From: Acidobacteriota bacterium
Lineage (GTDB): Bacteria > Acidobacteriota > Aminicenantia > Aminicenantales > Saccharicenantaceae
DNA: 9,266 bases
Assembly (NCBI GenBank): GCA_003476685.1
Contig: DMVN01000241.1
Span: 1 to 9,266 of the forward strand
Direction: 5' to 3'
The position numbers and the translations under genes are program-made. Below the pieces are notes generated by a model. It did not search any database. It saw only the letters and a program-made list of their open reading frames with translations, and had not been told where the DNA came from. Positions 5,740-9,266 of the stretch are shown in pieces (position 1 is the first letter of the stretch; each line of letters starts with the position of its first letter).

Positions 5740-6975
5740 TTATTCTGAAGCCAGGCTGATTAAGGCCTGGAGAAGAAGGTTGGCGGCTTTTTCCAGGTCT
5801 TCCAGGTTAATAGCTTCCTCCGGGGTATGACTGATCCCGTCAACAGAAGGAATAAAAATCATGGCCACCGGGCAGATGGCCGCCAGAATCTGGGCGTCAT
5901 GCCCGGCCCCGCTCGGAAGCAGCCGGTATTCATATCCCAGTTTCTGGCAGAGTCCTTTTAACAGGTCCAGCATTTCGGCCTTGATTATTACCGGCTCGGT
6001 TCTGTCAACCAGCTTCCGGTAGAAGACCAGGCCCCGGGTGGAAGCCACTTCGGCTGCCAGCCCCAGGACTTCTTCTTCCATGGCCTGGAGCGATGATGAG
6101 TCCTGGCTCCTCAGGTCGAGGGTAAAATCAGCTTCGCCCGGGATGATGGAAAAGGAACCGGGCTTCAGCAGCACCCGGCCGATAGTGATGGTGTTTCCGT
6201 AATATTTCCTGGCCACCAGCTGGGTGGCCCGCAGGGAAAAATCAGCCAGGGCGATAAAGGCATCCTGTCTGAGTTCGAGGGGCGTGGTCCCGGCATGGCC
6301 CGCTCGACCGACAAAGGTGGCCTGGTAATAACGTTTGCCAGCGATGGAAGACACCAGACCCAGGGGGACTCCTTCTTCCTCCAGCATCGGCCCCTGCTCG
6401 ATGTGGATTTCCAGAAAAGCAGCCACTTCCGGTCTTTCCCCAGCTGCCCCGAGCACAGAATCGATGGATAGCCCGGCCTTCTGCAGGATTTCTTCCAGCG
6501 GATGGCCGAACTGGGTGCGGGAATTTTTTAGCTGGTCTATCAGGATTTGTCCGGTAAAGGCCCGGCTGCCCAGAAAATCGCCCACCAGGTTGCCCTCTTC
6601 ATCAGTGAAAGAAACCACTTCCAGGGTTTTCTTGAGACGGATATTTTCTTCTTTTATTCGACGCAGGCCTTCCAGGGCGGCCAGCACCCCGACCGAACCG
6701 TCATAACGTCCGCCGTTTATAACCGTATCAAGATGGGAGCCAGCCATGACCACCTGCGGTTGCTCCCCGGGCAGACGTCCGAAGATATTACCGGCGCCAT
6801 CCTGTTTGTACATCAGGCCGGCCTCTTCAATTTTTCTCCTGAGCCAGGTCCGGGCTTCGAGGTCCGGCAGGCTAAAAGATGGCCGCGATATTCCGCCCCG
6901 CTGGTCCTGGCCAATCTGGCCGAGTTCTTCCAGGTCTTTAACCAGACGGGAAAAATTAACTTTCAAATCGGTCAT
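5740..6975 (-). CDS. M20 family Zn-dependent amidohydrolase (allantoate / N-carbamoyl-amino-acid hydrolase type)
   Basis: A 411-residue cytoplasmic enzyme of the AllC/HyuC branch of M20, which splits allantoate, N-carbamoyl-L-amino acids, ureidoglycine or related amides using two metal ions. Visible metal positions are GSHLDTV (H81), GRYDGSVGV (bridging D92), TDEEGN (catalytic E126, ligand E127), EIHIEQGP (H191) and GISHTPEE (H383). GRAGHAGTTP (H226) marks the dimerisation-domain histidine that completes the neighbour's active site. Length matches the family. No signal peptide is present. Start ATG 6975 has AAGGA 5 bases ahead. It begins 21 bases after the pdxJ stop, so the two are almost certainly co-transcribed. 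No purine- or hydantoin-degradation genes are visible in the window, so the true substrate cannot be chosen between the subfamilies. Confidence 0.88.
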   Translation of the reverse strand: MTDLKVNFSRLVKDLEELGQIGQDQRGGISRPSFSLPDLEARTWLRRKIEEAGLMYKQDGAGNIFGRLPGEQPQVVMAGSHLDTVINGGRYDGSVGVLAALEGLRRIKEENIRLKKTLEVVSFTDEEGNLVGDFLGSRAFTGQILIDQLKNSRTQFGHPLEEILQKAGLSIDSVLGAAGERPEVAAFLEIHIEQGPMLEEEGVPLGLVSSIAGKRYYQATFVGRAGHAGTTPLELRQDAFIALADFSLRATQLVARKYYGNTITIGRVLLKPGSFSIIPGEADFTLDLRSQDSSSLQAMEEEVLGLAAEVASTRGLVFYRKLVDRTEPVIIKAEMLDLLKGLCQKLGYEYRLLPSGAGHDAQILAAICPVAMIFIPSVDGISHTPEEAINLEDLEKAANLLLQALISLASE

Positions 6976-6996
6976 AGCCTTCCTTTGACTCCGGGT

Positions 6997-7710
6997 TTAT
7001 TTCTGGATCAATGCCAGCATGTCCTGAACCGCCCGGTAAATTCCCACGATGGCGGCCCGGGCCACGATGGCAAAGCCGATACTCAGCTCGCTGATGTCCT
7101 CGATAGCCACGATCGGTTTTACGTTGTGGTAGTCCAGGCCGTGCCCGGCATGCACTTCCAGCCCCAGGCTGCGGGCAAAAGCCGCTGCCCGTTTAATCTG
7201 GGCCAGGTGCTTCTCTCTCTCCTTTTCTTTTTCAGCTTCGGCATATTTCCCGGTGTTGATTTCAACGAGGTCCACCCCGACCTCCCGGCAGGCAGCAATC
7301 TGCTTGTCATCCGGGTCGACAAAAATGCTGACCCTGATGCCGGCCTTTTTCAATTGCCCGATATAAGGCCCCAGGTGCTTCCGCTGGCTGATTACTTCCA
7401 GGCCGCCCTGGGTGGTGAGTTCCTCCGGGCTTTCCGGGACGAGCGATACCACATCCGGTTTAATCTTTCTGGCTATGACTGACATCTGGGGAGTGGCTGC
7501 CATTTCCAGGTTGAGTTTGGTCTTGATAACCTGGCGCAGCAGCCTCAAGTCCCTTTCCTGGATGTGGCGCCGGTCCCCCCGCAGATGACAGACAATGCCG
7601 CAGGCTCCAGCCTGTTCGGCCAGCAGCGCCGCCAGCAGCGGCTCGGGTTCCCGGGCCTGCCTGGCCTGCCTGATGGTGGCGATATGATCGATATTTACTG
7701 CCAGTCGCAT
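6997..7710 (-). CDS. pdxJ: Pyridoxine 5'-phosphate synthase
   Basis: A 237-residue TIM-barrel enzyme that condenses 1-deoxy-D-xylulose 5-phosphate with 3-amino-2-oxopropyl phosphate to give pyridoxine 5'-phosphate, the last ring-forming step of the DXP-dependent vitamin B6 pathway. Family motifs are clear: VNIDHIATIRQAR at 5-17, HLRGDRRHI at 42-50, NLEMA with E69, VDLVEINTGKYAEA at 146-159 and HAGHGLDYHNV with H190. The usual HLREDRRHI motif has Gly instead of Glu at residue 45; the rest of the active site looks intact. The start at 7710 is fixed by GGGAGG five bases upstream and by homology from MRLAVNIDHIATIRQ; the frame is open a further 25 codons upstream, but those residues are unlike PdxJ. 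It lies between glmM (95-base gap) and the M20 gene (21-base gap). The presence of pdxJ implies the DXP-dependent route in this organism. Confidence 0.96.
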   Translation of the reverse strand: MRLAVNIDHIATIRQARQAREPEPLLAALLAEQAGACGIVCHLRGDRRHIQERDLRLLRQVIKTKLNLEMAATPQMSVIARKIKPDVVSLVPESPEELTTQGGLEVISQRKHLGPYIGQLKKAGIRVSIFVDPDDKQIAACREVGVDLVEINTGKYAEAEKEKEREKHLAQIKRAAAFARSLGLEVHAGHGLDYHNVKPIVAIEDISELSIGFAIVARAAIVGIYRAVQDMLALIQK

Positions 7711-7715
7711 TATGG

Positions 7716-7721
7716 CCTCCC
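7716..7721 (-). promoter_or_regulatory. Ribosome binding site that sets the pdxJ start
   Basis: On the minus strand GGGAGG ends 5 bases before the ATG at 7710. This decides between that start and the longer open frame beginning at 7785, which has no comparable site. Confidence 0.85.
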
Positions 7722-7730
7722 TTGATAAGT

Positions 7731-7746
7731 TTATTAATTTATTAAT
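7731..7746. repeat. Tandem 8-bp AT repeat upstream of pdxJ
   Basis: TTATTAAT occurs twice without a gap (7731-7738 and 7739-7746; ATTAATAA twice on the coding strand). It lies about 10-25 bases ahead of the pdxJ ribosome binding site in the 95-base glmM-pdxJ gap. The AT-rich stretch could hold a -10 element or be a translation-enhancing leader, but no convincing -35 is visible. Confidence 0.4.
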
Positions 7747-7805
7747 CCAGGCTATTAGCTTACTAAAATTTCCCGAAGCACCCAAGCCCGGGCCTGAACT
7801 TAATT

Positions 7806-9149
7806 TTATTTCAGGCCGCAGTGATTTTCTATGATCCTGGCGATTTTCCCGGCCAGGTCTTCAATCTGTTTCTGGTCCGGTCCTTCCAGCATTATCCGGG
7901 CCAGCATTTCGGTGCCGGAATAACGGACTTCAACCCGGCCGGACCGGCCCAGGCTGTCCTTGACCTCGGCCAGCGCTTGTTCGTAACCAGGTATTTCGGA
8001 TAGGGGGACCTTCTCCCGGACCCGGACGTTGAGCAGAATCTGCGGGAATTCCCGGAAATCCTTGACCAGCTCGGACAGGGTCATCTCTTTTTCCAGCATG
8101 ACCTCCAGCATTTTTAAGGAGGTCAGGAGGCCATCGCCGGCTACGGAGTGGTCGAGGAAAATGGTGTGGCCGGATTGTTCGCCACCCAGGTTATAATCGC
8201 TCCTCAGCATTTCATCCAGGACATATTTATCGCCAACTCTTGTCCGCAGCAGCTTGATGCCGTTTTCCTCCAGGATTTTTTCTAGACCCATGTTACTCAT
8301 GATGGTGGCGACCACGGTATTTTTCTTCAGGGCTTTTTTATCCTTTAAGTGCCGGGCCTGGACATAAAGGGTATGGTCTCCGTTGAGGATGCGGCCCTTC
8401 TCATCAGACCAGATGGCCCGGTCGGCATCACCGTCAAAGGCCACTCCCAGGTCGGCTTTTTCGGTCCTGACTATTTCGGCCAGCCTTTCCGGATGAAGCG
8501 AACCGCAGTCCAGGTTGATGTTCTGACCGTCGGGCTGGCTGTTGATGGCCACCACCTCAAAACCCAGGCTGGAAAAAAGCTGGGGAGCCAGTTCAGAGCT
8601 GGCCCCGTTAGCGCAATCGACCACCAGTTTTAGCTTTTGGCAGCTTGGTCCCGCATAGACCTGCCGCAGGAAATCCAGGTAGTCTTGTTTCAGGTGGTCA
8701 TTAACCAGTAGGACTGGTTCTCTGACCCCGCCTGACGGGAGAACCCCGGACATGATTTGTTTTTCCAGCTCTTCTTCCCAGTCTTCGGCAATCTTGGTTC
8801 CGCGGTGAGAAAAGATTTTGATGCCGTTATCAAGGTAGGGATTGTGTGAGGCCGAGATGACCACTCCGGCGCTGAAATCGTGGCTCCTGACCAGGTAGGA
8901 AATGCCCGGCGTAGTTATAACGCCGGCGGAGATGGCTTCGCCACCGCCCCGGGCAAAACCGGCCATCAGGCATTCTTCCAGCCAGCGGCCCGATCGGCGG
9001 GTATCCCGCCCGCTGACAATCCTGGGCGGCAGTCCCTGGCGGCTCAGGAGTTCGGCCAGAGCCAGGCCCAGCAAAAATACCGATTTTTCGTCCAGGGGAA
9101 ATTGGCCGGCCCGGGCCCTGAGCCCGTCGGTTCCAAAAAGTTGAGGCAT
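7806..9149 (-). CDS. glmM: Phosphoglucosamine mutase
   Basis: A 447-residue cytoplasmic enzyme that interconverts glucosamine 6-phosphate and glucosamine 1-phosphate on the path to UDP-GlcNAc, peptidoglycan and lipopolysaccharide. All four domains of the alpha-D-phosphohexomutase fold are seen: LFGTDGLRA at the N-terminus; ISASHNPYLDNGIKIF with the phosphorylated Ser101; FDGDADR at 238-244 binding Mg2+; GGEQSGH at 322-328 selecting the sugar; and RYSGTE at 409-414 holding the phosphate. SHNPYLDNGIK and full length favour GlmM over phosphoglucomutase or phosphomannomutase. RYSGTE is followed by MLAR, where PLIR-like sequence is usual. The start at 9149 matches the family N-terminus; AAGGAAAAGGAAAG lies upstream at a loose distance. 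The same frame stays open to the window edge, but those residues do not resemble GlmM. It is the first complete gene of the probable glmM-pdxJ-M20 unit. Confidence 0.95.
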   Translation of the reverse strand: MPQLFGTDGLRARAGQFPLDEKSVFLLGLALAELLSRQGLPPRIVSGRDTRRSGRWLEECLMAGFARGGGEAISAGVITTPGISYLVRSHDFSAGVVISASHNPYLDNGIKIFSHRGTKIAEDWEEELEKQIMSGVLPSGGVREPVLLVNDHLKQDYLDFLRQVYAGPSCQKLKLVVDCANGASSELAPQLFSSLGFEVVAINSQPDGQNINLDCGSLHPERLAEIVRTEKADLGVAFDGDADRAIWSDEKGRILNGDHTLYVQARHLKDKKALKKNTVVATIMSNMGLEKILEENGIKLLRTRVGDKYVLDEMLRSDYNLGGEQSGHTIFLDHSVAGDGLLTSLKMLEVMLEKEMTLSELVKDFREFPQILLNVRVREKVPLSEIPGYEQALAEVKDSLGRSGRVEVRYSGTEMLARIMLEGPDQKQIEDLAGKIARIIENHCGLK

Positions 9150-9175
9150 GGCTTTTTTCTTTCCTTTTCCTTTAT

Positions 9176-9266
9176 TTATAAGGCCGTCAGGCTGGGCTGA
9201 GGCACCGTTATCAACAAGCTTAATTGCGGCCCGATCCAGAAGACCTGGCCGACTGTTTTCCGCCGC
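9176..9266 (-). CDS. Possible C-terminal fragment of an upstream gene, unidentified
   Basis: In one minus-strand frame 29 codons run from the window edge to a TAA at 9178-9176, which would leave 26 bases before the glmM start, typical operon spacing. About three quarters of its codons end in G or C, while in the glmM frame over the same stretch about half do, so this frame looks more like coding sequence here. The translated end (VGQVFWIGPQLSLLITVPQP and a few more) is not recognisable. In many bacteria cdaR (YbbR) or folP precedes glmM, but nothing here proves either. Confidence 0.3.
   Translation of the reverse strand, partial: RRKTVGQVFWIGPQLSLLITVPQPSLTAL

Noticed and set aside
5721..5740. 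GGGCCGGCCC palindrome between the convergent release-factor-like and M20 stops as a bidirectional terminator
   Set aside because: The 10-bp palindrome (5727-5736) is real, but with no loop it folds poorly as a hairpin, and neither strand has a T-run after it.
6547..7482. 311-codon plus-strand open frame across the M20 and pdxJ genes
   Set aside because: It lies opposite two well-recognised genes with intact catalytic motifs and shows no recognisable protein features; it is an antisense shadow in GC-rich coding DNA.

Overview
This is a bacterial chromosomal segment of moderately high GC with ordinary housekeeping and catabolic genes. It contains no insertion sequence, phage, CRISPR array or tRNA that I can recognise. 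The gene mix is a membrane pyrophosphatase, two exported zinc exopeptidases, an EIIA-zinc ribbon fusion, GlmM and PdxJ. That suits a heterotrophic, peptide-using bacterium, perhaps of the Acidobacteriota/Aminicenantes type. The taxon is an inference from gene content only; no marker gene here proves it.

Layout. 1-111 (+) is the last 36 codons of a membrane-bound pyrophosphatase (hppA). It is followed by a perfect 10-bp palindrome (112-135) and a very strong intrinsic terminator (192-238). 269-1930 (+) is an exported M28 aminopeptidase with a PA domain. 1997-2914 (+) is an unusual fusion of a PTS EIIA (PtsN/fructose type) domain, a coiled coil, a C4 zinc ribbon and a lysine-rich tail. 2915-3134 is a hairpin-rich gap between convergent genes, with a short direct repeat. 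3135-4868 (-) is an exported M14 carboxypeptidase. 4869-5289 is the divergent intergenic region; it holds a candidate promoter for the M14 gene and a branched hairpin ending in seven T. 5290-5712 (+) is a small stand-alone GGQ release-factor-like protein. On the minus strand, read from the right edge, come glmM (9149-7806), pdxJ (7710-6997) and an M20 amidohydrolase (6975-5740), probably one transcription unit. A possible C-terminal scrap of a further upstream gene lies at 9176-9266.

How the genes fit together. The M28 and M14 enzymes have signal peptides and probably trim peptides outside the cytoplasm. The M20 enzyme lacks a signal and acts inside the cell on a carbamoyl- or ureido-type or related amide substrate. 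GlmM feeds UDP-GlcNAc and cell-wall synthesis, and PdxJ makes pyridoxine 5'-phosphate, the precursor of the cofactor used by transaminases. The EIIA fusion looks regulatory rather than a transport component, since no EIIB/EIIC gene is present in the window. The release-factor-like protein probably rescues stalled ribosomes.

The parts most worth a second look are the EIIA-zinc ribbon fusion and the structured RNA candidate ahead of the release-factor-like gene. The operator-like palindrome plus terminator ahead of the M28 gene is also of interest.
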